From positions 41,325,680-41,389,679 of the forward strand of contig OY747702.1 of NCBI GenBank assembly GCA_963556495.2: DNA of 64,000 nt, given 5' to 3'. The notes under the pieces were generated by a model that was given only the letters and a program-made list of their open reading frames with translations, did not search any database and had not been told where the DNA came from. Positions 1 through 14,949 of the stretch are shown in pieces (within the stretch, counting starts at the first letter, position 1; every line of letters starts with the position of its first letter). This DNA comes from Valencia hispanica. Lineage: Eukaryota; Chordata; Actinopteri; Cyprinodontiformes; Valenciidae. A program made the translations under genes and the position numbers.

Positions 1-1436
1 CGACACAAATTACACCCTGGACTGATATTTCTTTGGAGGACTTATTTTGTTTCATGGCTTTGATTACATATGTGGGACTTGTGAAATGCTGCTCAATTAC
101 AGATTATTGGAGAAAGACAAAACTGTATGGACTTCCCTTTCCCAAATCAGCGATGACCTGTGAAAGGTTCCTCCAGATATGCCGTTCCCTGTACCTTAGC
201 AGTAGGGCAGAGGATGCCGCCAATGATCAGAAGAGGGGACACCAGCTTATGATCGCTTGTGCAAAATCAAACCTCTGTATGATGAGCTGAGGGAAGCGTG
301 CAAAAATAATTACCATCCCACTCAAAATATTACCATTGACGAGCGTTTGGTTGCATCAAAATCCCACGTCGGCCTAAAGCAGTACATGAAGGGAGAACCC
401 GTACGATGGGGACACAAGCTTATTGTTCTCGCTGATTCTTCTAATGGCTATATGTGGGATTTTTTTGTTCATGAGGGAAAGTTACGTAAATGTAGCGAGA
501 AAGGGCTAGGTTATGACTGTGTTATTCAGCTGGTCAACACCGGAGGTCTAGGTACTGGATATAGGCTCTTTGTGGACAATTTTCACTCCAGTCCGGTACT
601 TTTCAGTGACTTGCTTTAAAACAACAACTGGGCATGTGGGACCATCAAAGCCAACCTGATTGGCAATCTGAACTGCAAGACAAATAGGCTGGACTCCAAA
701 TCGTCACGAGGGAGCATCAGGTGGCTGAGGAAAGATGGCCTACTGTTCGTCCAATGGACAGACACCATAGATGTTTTTCTTTGTTCCACAATGCACACAG
801 CCCACGGAGGGGACAAAGTCCAACGGAGGGTCAAGAATGCAGATGGGGAGTGGACTGTGAAGGACATCCATGTTCCACCAGCAGCGAGGGAGTACAACCA
901 GTATGTACTATGTACACATGCATTTTATTAAATTTGATGATTTCAAACTGGAATTGAATGATTTGTGTGTTGGACATATTTTGATGTGGTTTTCTCCTGT
1001 TTTTCTCCCCAACTGTCCATTTAGGCACATGGGGGGTGTCGACCTATCAGATGCGTTGACAGATTCCTTCGAGGTCCTGAACAAAACACAGAAATGGTAC
1101 AAGACTTTCTTTTACCACTTCATGGACATTGGCATCGTAAATGCCTTCATCCTGCACAAAGAACACGCCAGGAGCAGAGGAGAAACTCCCTTGAAGGAGA
1201 AGGAATTCAGGGAAGCCTTAGCCGTGGAGTTGACAAAGGCGGGATCTCCCACCGTAGTTGAACCGGCAAGGCAACACAGAGCAGTACACATCTCAGCAGA
1301 CAGCACTGATGGGCGCCTGAGGTGCAAATACTGCCAGGCCAAAACTCCTGTAAAGTGTGCCTCATGTGATACGGCCCTGTGCTTTATGCCGACTCGAGAC
1401 TGCTACAATGCTTGGCATGTTGCAAACGGCATGTGA
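1..1436 (+). pseudogene. piggyBac (PGBD-type) transposase gene, broken, 5' end outside window
   Basis: The translation matches piggyBac transposases of the PGBD4-like group: an N-proximal WTDISLEDLFCFMAL segment, then NITIDERLVASK, RLFVDNFHSSP, KTQKWYKTFFYHFMD and a C-terminal Cys-rich domain (CKYC...CASC...C, about 1321-1415). The frame breaks near 230-240, a one-base shift beside a G run, and again at an in-frame TAA at 617-619, after which the same frame continues to about 899. A spliceosomal intron (GTATGT at 900-905, TTTAG at 1020-1024) rejoins the frame at residues QHMGGVDLSDAL. Seen: two lesions and the intron. Known: piggyBac transposases cut and paste at TTAA through a catalytic Asp triad; VDN and GVDLSD fit the second and third Asp regions. 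Inference: a dead copy. The stop codon TGA is at 1434-1436. The 5' end and terminal repeat lie outside the window. Confidence 0.85.
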
Positions 1437-2068
1437 TTTCCTTTGGGATTGTAAATAGTGTGCTTTTTTTTGTCTTTAATTAGTTCTATAGTTTGTGTGT
1501 ATAAATAAGTGTTTTAGCTTCTGACCACATATGTGTCTGGAGTGGACATCTGTATTCCATGCACAAAGCTGTGTTTATAGAAAGAAACGTGTGTGTGCCA
1601 CCTTTACTGTTTGTCAGTATTACTTGACAATAAATCTGAATGTGGGGTAGCACAGCCCCAAGTGTAACTTTTCGTTAAACTGTATCATCTGAGTTTGTCT
1701 AGTTTAAGGTTCTTTTCTGAACTTTTATTTTAATTAAATAACATGAAATTGGTGTGGTTGGCTGCTTGAAGTCAAACTTTTGCAATCACTTGGGACCCAC
1801 GCCTATTCGTGGTATCAGTGTTCACAAATTTTTCTGTGGAACTTAACTTCAAGTTATTTGTGGAAATTCCGCTGATTTGCGCATTTTTTCCATTGCGCAT
1901 TCGTAAAATATTAGGAAAAACTGTATGGAGCCAGAAATATCTGTGTAAAGCTACTTGACATGGTTGTTGTTTGGAAAGCAGCCAATTCATGAGCCCCATT
2001 CATTTCCCTTGGCACTGATTGGCTGTAACCCCAACGGTAGAAAACGCAAATGTGGGTATTAATGCATA

Positions 2069-2102
<34 letters not shown>

Positions 2103-2287
2103 TTTGTTGTATAAACTATTAAAATAGGCTGTTTTGGACGTTTTTAGAGGAGGTCTCAAGAATTCACAGATTTGAACTTTTTACAGGCGGCTGTGGTCCC
2201 TAACTCCCCCAAACACCGGGGGTCCAATGCATACGTTTCTGAGTGCATAAATAAACTTGCAGCAGTAATGTTTTCTTTTCTCTTCAG
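1437..2287. other. No gene seen; AT-rich flank of the piggyBac remnant
   Basis: No open frame resembles a known protein. An AATAAA-type signal near 1630 could have served the transposase gene. A (TA)n run lies at 2071-2099. I could not identify the piggyBac 3' terminal repeat. Confidence 0.5.
2071..2099. repeat. (TA)n microsatellite
   Basis: About 14 uninterrupted TA units. Confidence 0.95.
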
Positions 2288-2543
2288 TAGCCCCATTTGA
2301 TTTCCAAAAAAAGAGGGCAGTTGACACTGAAACACTTTCACAGCTGCAGGCAGAAAGCCGCAACTCGAGGAGAATGTCACATGACAGAAAGGTTGTTGTA
2401 TTGCATGCATCACACCAGTCTGTCTAAGTATGGTCCTCTGATAATCAATAAAAACCTGGGCATTTTCATCAATCCCCCAGATGCCCCATACAGCACCTGA
2501 ACAATGGACATGTTTGGAGAAAAGAAGACGGGTGATCACCCTA
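2288..2543. mobile_element. Short copy of a MITE family also present at 37209-38139
   Basis: Shares several blocks with the 37.2-38.1 kb copy: TTTGATTTCCAAAAAA plus AGAGG, the block TACTGAAACACTTTCA (here CACTGAAACACTTTCA), TGCATGCATCACACCAGTC, and a terminal segment reading GGACATGT...GGTGATCACCCT. The right end is the expected GGTNACCCT terminus; the left terminus (AGGGTGACC in the other copy) is mutated here. No coding capacity. Probably a non-autonomous hAT-type element, by analogy of end sequence only. Confidence 0.6.
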
Positions 2544-2786
2544 CCCTTGATGCTTTTGCTTCTTCTACTTATGCATATCACCTGTGATACCGTGGTTTGC
2601 TACAAGTCCTTACAGAGCGTCAAAACTTCACGCTTACCTTCACCCAACCTTTCTGGCCTTTGTTTTTTAAGTGTAGCTGAAACTGCGTCGACCATACTTC
2701 GTTGTGGTGTTTCATTAAATATTTGTGAAAAACATGTAATTAACATTACTAAAACAGTAGGATTTAAAAGGTACATGTTTCTACCT

Positions 2787-3140
2787 GGGGCTGCACAGTG
2801 GTGCAGTTGGTAGCACTGTTGCCTTGCAGCAAGAAGAGGTCTTTCTGCATGGAGTTTGCATGTTCTTTCTGTGGATGCGTGGGTTCTCTTCCGGTACTCC
2901 GGCTTCCTCCCACAGTCCAAAAACATGACTGTTAGGTGAATTGGTTTCTCTCTAAATTGCCTTTAGGTATGAGTTTCTGTGTGCATGGTTGTTTGTTCTG
3001 TATGTCTCTGTGTTGCCCTGCGATGGACTGGCGACCTGTCCAGGGTGTACCCAGCCTCTCGCCCCGTGACAGCTGGAGATAGGCACCAGCCCCCCCGCAA
3101 CCCTGCATTAGGATGGATGGGTACAGAAAATGGATGTTTA
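2787..3140 (+). mobile_element. SINE with L2-type 3' tail (plus orientation)
   Basis: Contains the head GTGCAGTTGGTAGCACTG, the middle GGAGTTTGCATGTTC and ACTCCGGCTTCCTCCCAC, and the L2-style tail GACTGGCGACCTGTCCAGG ... GGATGGATGG found in very many fish genomes. Related copies in this window lie at 3985-4205 (+), 17450-17790 (-), 21830-21892 (-, tail only) and 51172-51310 (+, tail only). Confidence 0.8.
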
Positions 3141-3984
3141 TACCTGCTGTGGGAAAATCTAAAAATGTGTTAAAAAGTTGCAAGCCACCAAAGCTGAACA
3201 ATTTGGGGCTTTAATGACTTTAAGATTATTTTTCGTATTGTAGACATATTTTAAATTCTAACATCAGAACATTCATGTTCTGTAGGACCCAGCGTTCGTC
3301 AGACATCATCTTCTCCCTGGTGATGCTTAATATGTGCCTTTTCCAGACTTGGATTAGCTTTGTGTTCCTCCTTCCTGCATTTTGTAACACAAGTCAGGCA
3401 GTGTGTGAACTTTCTTTTATGTCTGTTATTGTGATAATTTCTGCTCTTTCTGCAGGTTCAAGAAACTGCTATTAAACTGCTTGTAAATATGTATGTCAGA
3501 ACATAGTGTATATGCAGTTTACAGTTGAAAGCATCCAGTTCACATTGAGAATTTCTGTACATTGTGAAATGAATATTTTGCCTATTTGAGGAGAGTTATA
3601 ATAAATGCTTCAGTATACATGATGTTCACGTTGACTTCTGTATGCACATGGAAAGTAAAACGTTGACACCCGGTAATGTTATGTTGGACCAGATTGCAGG
3701 ACTAACTTGCAGAGATACAACTAGCAACTAAATCTATCATAAAAGATTAATGCTAAAAAGTGCTATTGAAGAAATTGCTTTCTTCTTGCCACTGTTGCAC
3801 AAAAAGTCATATTTGTAGAATACACAATAGTGTCCTTTTAAACAGATTTGTCCATCCGAGCTGTGGACCATGTCCTAGTCAGTTTTCAGTTGTTCCATAC
3901 TCCACATCCAGATGATAGATTAAACTGTGCTGTCATACGTTCATTACGTCCAAAGTTGCTTTATAACCAGTTTTAAACTTTGGA
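3141..3984. other. No gene or identified repeat
   Basis: Unique-looking AT-rich DNA. The only open frame, 3275-3475, has no recognisable similarity and no supporting signals. Confidence 0.5.
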
Positions 3985-4205
3985 CCTGGATGGTGGAGCA
4001 GTTGGTAGTACTGTTGCCAAGCAACAAGGTTCAAATCCCAGCCTGGGGTCTTTCTGCTTTGAGTTTGCACGTTCTCCATGTGCATGCGTGAGTTCTCTCC
4101 AGGTACTCCGCCTTCCTATTACTGCACAAAAACTTGACTGTTAGGTTAATTGATCTCTAAATTTCCCGCCAGGCATGTGTGTGTGTGTTCATGGTTGTCC
4201 TGTTC
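3985..4205 (+). mobile_element. SINE fragment, plus orientation
   Basis: Diverged copy of the 2787-3140 element: GTTGGTAGTACTGTTGCC, then TCTTTCTGCTTTGAGTTTGC and TGACTGTTAGGTTAATTG. It lacks the L2-like tail. Confidence 0.75.
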
Positions 4206-4220
4206 TATTCAATAAACACT

Positions 4221-4407
4221 TTTTTGATTCCTTTTTTCGTGATGCATCACCCAAAAAAAAGCAGGAACATTCTTTACTCAGAACTATGTTTGAGTTGTAT
4301 TTTAAAGTTTAGGACATGTAACAGGATTTTGTGGAAATATGTTTTATATAAGCACTAAAATATGCACGTTTCCTTTTAGCAATTTTTGACATAGATGCTT
4401 TTTAAGA
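4221..4407 (+). repeat. Duplicated block, copy A (partner at 5909-6077)
   Basis: Begins GATGCATCACCC, continues AACATTCTTTACTCAGAA, GTTTGAGTTGTATTTTAAAG and TTTAGGACATGTAACA, and ends CTTTTTAAGAC. The same order of blocks with scattered substitutions occurs in the inferred 5' intron of the actinodin gene. Either a small dispersed repeat or the trace of a local duplication. Confidence 0.8.
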
Positions 4408-4439
4408 CTGTCATTGGTCTTTTACAAAAAATCCCATTT

Positions 4440-5112
4440 CTATTCAAAAAACACTTTATTGAATGCAGAGGGATATGGGTGTTGTAACTAATATTCAAGT
4501 TTCTTCAAAGCGTTGTTGTAAATGGTGATGGCTGTAGGAAGGATCTCCTGTAGCAGTCTGTGTTACAGCACGCCTGAAATGCCTCCGACTGAAGACCCTC
4601 TGTTGTTGTAGGATAGTCTCATGAAGTGGGTGATCAGTGTTATCCATTATGTTCTTCATTTTATGAAGAATCCTTATTTGGATCATCATCTCCAGATGTT
4701 CCACAGTAGTGCCAAGAACAGAACCAGCCTTCTTTATCAGGTTGTTGAGCCTTTTTTAAATCCCTGGCTCTGATGCTGCTACCCCAACAGATGATGGCTG
4801 AAGAGATTACACTCTGCACAACAGACTTGTAGAAGATCTGCAGCACCTTGCGGCAAAAATTAAAGTACCTAAGCTTTCTCAGAAAGTACAGTCTGCTCTG
4901 TCCCTTCTTGTAGAAGGCTTCACTGTTACGTCTCCAGTCCAGTCTGTTGTCCAGGTGAACACCGAAGTATTTATATAGCTCAACGACCTCAACCTCTCCC
5001 ATGATGCATCCCATGTGTTTGATTTATCACTGTTTCTTCTGAAATCTACAATCATCTCCTTTGTTTTCTTTACATTCAAGATAAGATAATTGTTGTTTCT
5101 GCACGACACAAA
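4440..5112 (-). mobile_element. LINE (L2-like non-LTR) 3' end, reverse transcriptase C-terminal part, broken
   Basis: On the minus strand the translation reads LNVKKTKEMIVDFRRN, LDNRLDWRRNSEAFYKKGQ, LYFLRKLRYFN, LQIFYKSVVQSV and IRARDLKK, the usual C-terminal end of a fish L2-type reverse transcriptase ORF. The frame is broken by shifts near 4690 and 5000, and a short stretch is missing in the KTKEM-to-VVELYKY spacer. The element's 3' tail (CACTTTATTGA in reverse) faces the left edge. A second, longer copy lies at 18957-19730. The clade (L2 versus Rex1/CR1) is judged from memory. Confidence 0.8.
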
Positions 5113-5799
5113 TACATTCAGGTCTGTACTTATACTCTTTCAAGATGCTGTATACAGTGCCTGTGTACTTGGAGCATATGCGTTGCAGTATTTGAGAATG
5201 TTTACCAGTAAGAGGAGTTTTTTTTTTTCATGTTAGAAACACTTCAGCTGACAAACAAGGTAAGTTTATATGGAATGACAGCTCTGTGCAACAATGCTGC
5301 ACAGTGTTAAGCAAGTTCAATTTAATAGGGAACATGCTGAGACAAAAGTGGGGAAATGCAGCTGTTTTGATTGCTATCTTCTGTCATAGAGGTGCTAAAA
5401 AGCAGGTGTTCTTAAAACTAAAATAACCACTTGTAAAAAACAACAACCATGTTTTCAAAACCTGGAAAACTTCTTTATAAATATATGTTTACGTTTATGA
5501 TCAGTGGTTTACAGCTTTTTTTTTTTTGCTGAGGCACTCTTTCAGTAGGCAGCGTTTTTCTCCATGGTTGTAGTTGGTCCCAGCAGGTGATGACTTCCTT
5601 CCAGACCTAATGGGGAGTTTTCATTTGAAGTCTTGTTTTTTTATGGCTTTGGTCCAGAGGCTTTTCATTCCTAATTGGTGCCGAAGGGCTTCACTTTAAA
5701 CAATATTTAGGGGAAAAAAAGAGGAGGAGACAAGATTTTGGTTTGAAAGTTAGGGGAAATCCAATTGGATAGAGGATAAAGTTACCGAATGGAGGACAG
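5113..5799. other. No gene seen upstream of actinodin
   Basis: No coding frame. It probably contains part of the actinodin 5' control region; I see no element I can name. Confidence 0.4.
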
Positions 5800-5861
5800 A
5801 GGGGTTTGATATTTAGCCCACTTGGTCCGGTTGGTCCAGTGAAGACAGAATCCATGGCCTG
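5800..5861 (+). promoter_or_regulatory. Candidate non-coding exon 1 of actinodin
   Basis: A strong donor (CCTG, then GTAAGT at 5862-5867) follows a purine-rich stretch. A matching acceptor (CTACAG ending 6139) lies 7 bp before the ATG at 6147. I infer a 5' untranslated exon ending at 5861; its start is not determined. Confidence 0.45.
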
Positions 5862-5908
5862 GTAAGTGAAACATGTTCAGATGTTTCTTTTTTTGTTTGA
5901 CTCACAGA

Positions 5909-6077
5909 GATGCATCACGGAAAAAAAAGCAGCAACATTCTTTACTCAGAATTGTGTTTGAGTTGTATTTTAAAGTTTAGGACATGTAACAACATTTTTT
6001 GGAAATATGTTTTATACAAATACTAATATTTGCTTTTTTCTTTTCAGCAATTTTTGAAATTGATGTTTTTTAAGACA
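5909..6077 (+). repeat. Duplicated block, copy B (partner at 4221-4407), in inferred actinodin 5' intron
   Basis: Same ordered blocks as copy A, starting GATGCATCACGG and ending TTTTTTAAGAC. The match stops abruptly on both sides, so the breakpoints are clear. Confidence 0.8.
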
Positions 6078-6146
6078 AGCCAAAGCAAAGAGGACCAATA
6101 TGTTGATTGTTGATATGTTAATTGTTTTCTGGGCTACAGGTTCAAC

Positions 6147-7595
6147 ATGATTTCTTTATCCTGCTTGCTGGGGCCGCTATGCGTTCTCATTTTCCTCTCA
6201 GGTCAGTATTGCTCTCTTTCCCTGTGGAGCTAAGCTTGGAAACATATATTCACTAATCAATTAATGCATTTCCTTTCACAGGCCTGTTGGATGCCAAATC
6301 TTTGCTCAGTGCCATCAAACAGGAAGGTAGGTGCAGATCCTAAATCTCTGAAAGCTACTACATTGAAGCAGCTTCTTTGATCTCTGTTTGAGATACTGTT
6401 GACCTTTTTTTCCCCCTAACAGAGATGGTGCCTTTGAATGATGTGAGCATCCACTCGGAGAAAGCCAACGACTTCCTCTCCCACTCGAGACCAAAGCGTA
6501 ATGCAGACCCCAGGTGGTACAGAGGAAACCCAGACTTTCAGGCATACTATAGATACTACAGCAGCATCGGACACACAGAGGGGGTAAGACTCTTCTGTAA
6601 TAATGTCGACAAAAAGCAGTTTTTACTTTCTTCATTGAATCACATGCAAGGAAACATTTGGGCTGATCAGAGTTCATGACTGTTTCTGGTCTGAAAGTTA
6701 AATATTTCTTAATGAATTTGAAGTTAAATGCGGTTGTTTTATCTAGTTCTGTGCGGACTGGAGAAAAAAAGTACTGAGCTTTCCTTTCTTCTCTCAGCTC
6801 TATGAAATCGACAAGCTCCGGATGCTCTACCAGCAGATGAGGTACCTCGAGCATACCTATGGTCCAAATGCCTCTTACTTCCAGAGCAAGTTGGGTGTAC
6901 CAATGATCATGTGTGACCCAGCCACAGACAAGAGGTGCAAATACGCTCCTCCTCCTCCACCTCCGATGAAAGGAGTCCCAAAGCCTACTGATCCTCCGGC
7001 GACCCCACCTCCTCTTCCTCGCGCTCCAGCCATCTCCCAGGCAGATGTGCTTTTCCTGTGCAACAGCCACGACCCCCTCTGCAAGCCACACATTGTCTAT
7101 ATGCCCACCGGCGCCGTTCCAGTGCTCTGCGACCCTCGGTACCACCCCCACTGCACCCCGCAGAAAGCCCCGCCGCCCCCTCTGGTGGTCCCTAAGCAAC
7201 CTCATCCAAAGAAGCTGCCCCTGCCTCCTCCGGTTTTGGTCAAGAAGGCTCCTCCTCCGGCCCCTATCCGCGTCTTCAAGGGTATGGAGTACGACTGTGA
7301 CCCCTACTGGGACCCCGACTGCCTGATTGACAACCCTCCAAGACCTATCAAGGGTAAGATTGTGGGGCCCCCACCCCCCCCTCCTCCTCCACCTGAAGAG
7401 GAAGAAGCAGAAGAGGAACCTGTAGAGGAGCCAGCACCTCCTCCTCCCCCCAAAGAGAAGAAAATGAGCTTCTATCCTTACCCTTACTACCACCCCCACT
7501 CTTATGACCCCAGGGATGATCTCTACGACCAGGCCCGCTTCCAGTACCCACAGCCGGATGATGCAGCCGACGAGCCTGCCGAGGAGGGCAAATGA
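6147..7595 (+). CDS. Actinodin (actinotrichia structural protein)
   Basis: Coding exons 6147-6201, 6282-6326, 6423-6583 and 6798-7595 join in frame to 352 aa, all with GT-AG borders. Residues 1-23 are a signal peptide (hydrophobic [16 protein letters not shown]). A furin-type site, SRPKR, ends at residue 59. After it comes the conserved [19 protein letters not shown] block, then [17 protein letters not shown]. The rest is proline-rich with four spaced Cys pairs (126/134, 175/182, 198/206, 254/262, mostly CX7C, as in CDPATDKRC) and an acidic tail after a poly-Pro/Glu run. Known: actinodins are fish-specific secreted proteins needed to build actinotrichia in fin folds, and were lost in tetrapods. 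The match is confident, but the paralogue (and1 to and4) cannot be assigned from memory. Poly(A) signals are at 7679 and 7787. It is convergent with cops6. Confidence 0.9.
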
Positions 7596-7678
7596 GGGGC
7601 CCTCTCAGGGGCTGAGAAATGACGTCTGTTTCCATGGACTTTGACTGAAACGTTCATCCACTGTCAAAGAAATTTGCA

Positions 7679-7684
7679 AATAAA
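7679..7684 (+). terminator. Actinodin poly(A) signal AATAAA
   Basis: Canonical hexamer 84 bp after the stop codon; a second AATAAA is at 7787-7792. Confidence 0.7.
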
Positions 7685-7799
7685 GCATTGACCTGTTGCT
7701 GTGATTTAAAAAACATCTCATTGTATGTATCATCACTGTCACAATGTATAAAAAGCTGTTTTCAGCCAATATTTGAGTAACGAGGCAATAAAATGAGAG

Positions 7800-8300
7800 A
7801 AATTTGGTTTTCATCAATTATTGAGCTGGGTTTCGACTTTTAAAAAGGTGAAAAAAGATGCGGGAAAAAAAAAGTTTGCTCCTCCCAGAGCCACATGGCA
7901 GCTAAAAACAAACCTTGTAAACTCTCAACACATGAGCAGGGCTCATTATGTCAGTTTCTGCTGTGCTTTTAATACCCAAACAAATGCTGACTCAGGTTAT
8001 CAACCTTAGACTCCACAGCTATAAAGTGGCTTCCTTTCCTGCCACGTATACCTTGCCTCTTTCAAACCTCTGCAGGCAGTCACGCAGCAGGAACGCAACT
8101 TCAAAAAACAAAAGAAATGAGTTGACTATAAAACCCTCGCAGCTCCTGAAAATAAACCTGTAGTTCCACGTTGTACAACTTTCATAAGCTCATTTAAAAC
8201 TGCAGCTCTGTACATTTCTCTGGTCTTTATAATAACTATAATTAGTGGCTTGTTGGAAAATATTTACCTTCCGGAAGAAGACACAAAGCTCCATGAAAAA
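7800..8300. other. Intergenic, actinodin and cops6 3' ends converge
   Basis: No supported gene. The short open frames here have no similarity I recognise. Confidence 0.5.
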
Positions 8301-8306
8301 AAATCA

Positions 8307-8312
8307 TTTATT
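8307..8312 (-). terminator. cops6: cops6 poly(A) signal
   Basis: TTTATT on the plus strand is AATAAA for cops6, about 240 bp beyond its stop codon. Confidence 0.7.
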
Positions 8313-8553
8313 ACACACAGAAACATGAAACAATAAAACAGACTGGGTAAAATAACGTCCATGTTCAGTGATCTCACTGCTGTGCATACCCAGGAGACCG
8401 TGGAGAGGTTTTAAACAGATCGGCAGCACTGAGTGCTTTTAGATAGACTTGTGTTTGAGGATGGACTGGTGTGAAATTGTTTTCTTTTAACTGATCAGAA
8501 CACAAACAAAAAGAGAGAACAAAAAAAAAGAGTGGGTTTGCCTCCCTGTCCGC

Positions 8554-14191
<5,638 letters not shown>

Positions 14192-14949
14192 CTTGTCCGG
14201 TGTTGTGTCAAAAAAAGCAACGCCGTTATAGTAGGATCATTTCAAGGCGCTCGCTTTCCTGTTTGCATTTGTGAGCTCGTTCTCGCTAGTTAATAGACAG
14301 AGTAGCTCGTGTTTTTTTCAGTACTATTAAGTGCCTAATATTGATATCAGCTCTATAACCAAACTATCAAATAGTTCATTATTAGAAAAACTGTATTTGA
14401 CTTGAGCTGCTAGAGAATTTCCGGGTGAATATCCTATGAACTAGGATTGTCATCATCAACATGTAAAACAATAACATACGTTGAGAATATTCTAATTTTA
14501 TTGCTAGTTGGAAAGCTCAAGTCGGTTTCTTTTTCTTTTTTTTAACGTAACAGCATTTATTGAGGGATTAAAAAAGCCTTAAAAGGCGCTTCCGGTGACT
14601 GGATTACATATTTACAGTAGGAGTACATTTTCCAGCGCAACACCAGTAAACCGCGCAGGCGCAGAGGACTGTTCGCTTAATGAACGTTAGGTGGCAACAC
14701 TGCCTCTGCCCGTGTCTTTAAATAAGGTGCAATGCTCTACTCTTATACATTTTCCAGCGTCATCCAGAGAAATACTCCATCGACCGAGCCGCGATAGTAA
14801 CAGCGAAAAGAAAATAATCCACAGTTGTGCTTTTAATCACCGGTTTTGGGTCACTCAATGAGCGGGCAGCTGTTTCTTGGGGATCGCTGATTTAGGCGCA
14901 ACCCGTGTGCGTCAGGATATAGGTCCGTGTTGGGAGTTTTGTTTACAAA
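14192..14949. promoter_or_regulatory. Bidirectional promoter interval of cops6 (-) and fbxl12 (+)
   Basis: 758 bp separate the two start codons. On the fbxl12 side lie an ETS-type site, GCTTCCGG (14588-14595), and an NRF1-like palindrome, CGCGCAGGCGCA (14652-14663), both common in housekeeping promoters. No TATA box was assigned. The motifs are seen; shared control is inferred. Confidence 0.6.

Noticed and set aside
1..1436. Domesticated PGBD host gene
   Set aside because: A frameshift and an in-frame stop break the coding sequence.
6315..7499. 394-aa open frame on the minus strand
   Set aside because: Antisense shadow of the GC-rich, proline-coding actinodin exons; low-complexity translation without a family match.
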